Assembly: GCA_937858455.1 (NCBI GenBank)
Contig: CALLYN010001002.1
Span: forward strand, 1-7,536
From: an uncultured Kouleothrix sp.
GTDB taxonomy: Bacteria; Chloroflexota; Chloroflexia; Chloroflexales; Roseiflexaceae
Length of the DNA: 7,536 nucleotides
Reading direction: 5' to 3'
The notes below the pieces were generated by a model. It had not been told where the DNA came from, ran no database searches, and was given only the letters and a program-made list of their open reading frames with translations. The position numbers and the translations under genes were made by a program. Below, piece by piece: positions 7,424 to 7,536 of this stretch (positions within the stretch are counted from its first letter, which is position 1; every line of letters starts with the position of its first letter).

Positions 7424-7486
7424 GCAGATCGCAGATTGCAGAGCGCAGGCTATTGTTACCGGCAAGCTATTATCTCACAATCTGCG
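7424..7486. repeat. Heptad repeat with inverted partner upstream of ksgA
   Basis: Four 7-nt units beginning GCAG run from 7424 to 7451 (GCAGATC, GCAGATT, GCAGAGC, GCAGGCT). CGCAGATTG (7430-7438) is the exact reverse complement of CAATCTGCG (7478-7486). The tract starts 9 nt upstream of the ksgA start codon, so it occupies the 5' leader or promoter of that gene and replaces the usual ribosome-binding site region. Confidence 0.65.
7452..7480 (-). promoter_or_regulatory. Weak candidate promoter for ksgA
   Basis: On the minus strand TTGTGA (7480-7475) and AACAAT (7457-7452) are 17 nt apart, each matching consensus at 4 of 6 positions. The start site would be about 30 nt upstream of the ATG. It lies inside the repeat tract. 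The evidence is only a spacing-correct partial match in the one AT-rich stretch before the gene. Confidence 0.25.
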
Positions 7487-7509
7487 TTATATCACACGAG
7501 TTACGTGGT

Positions 7510-7536
7510 GGGGGTTCGGGGGCGGCAAAGCCGCCC
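7510..7536. repeat. Right-truncated copy of the GC-rich hairpin
   Basis: GGGGGTTCGGGGGCGGC (7510-7526), an AAA loop, then GCCGCCC (7530-7536) up to the last base of the window. Seven pairs are visible, and the remainder of the second arm would lie outside. It matches hairpin two at 2665-2696 apart from one loop base and flanking orientation, so it belongs to the same dispersed family. Confidence 0.85.

Overview
The window reads as chromosomal DNA from a GC-rich bacterium. It most resembles the Chloroflexota (class Chloroflexia, Roseiflexus/Kouleothrix-like). That placement is an inference from the style of the MetH and KsgA proteins, the codon use and the abundance of short palindromic repeats; no rRNA or other marker is present to settle it.

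Layout, left to right. Positions 1-57 hold a long palindromic repeat cut by the window edge. A two-gene signalling operon follows on the plus strand: a six-segment membrane histidine kinase (234-1760) and, 7 nt later, a single-domain response regulator (1768-2208). After a decayed copy of the palindrome comes the methionine synthase transcription unit. It has a near-consensus sigma-70 promoter (2304-2332), a SAM-I (S-box) riboswitch aptamer (about 2355-2515), an intrinsic terminator (2527-2558), a two-hairpin repeat inside the leader (2614-2696), and full-length cobalamin-dependent methionine synthase metH (2752-6453). Converging on it, with a 17-nt gap, is the 16S rRNA dimethyltransferase gene ksgA/rsmA on the minus strand (6471-7415). 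The window ends inside another repeat hairpin (7510-7536).

Function. The metH unit is a self-contained feedback loop. MetH makes methionine, which is the precursor of S-adenosylmethionine (SAM). SAM binding to the leader should favour the terminator and shut the unit off. KsgA is a SAM consumer but is otherwise unrelated to metH. The kinase/regulator pair is a separate unit with unknown signal and output.

The most unusual signal is a set of five insert-like tracts between 2410 and 7486. Each is built from degenerate 7-nt (sometimes 8-nt) units, and in each some of the repeat text is matched by an inverted complementary arm. Each tract uses a different heptamer word. They sit in the P3 loop of the riboswitch, twice in frame inside metH, in frame inside ksgA, and just upstream of ksgA. 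A second, independent repeat class is a palindrome pair with GGC-RAA-GCC centres, present at both window edges and in the metH leader. No CRISPR array, tRNA, rRNA or transposase gene was seen.
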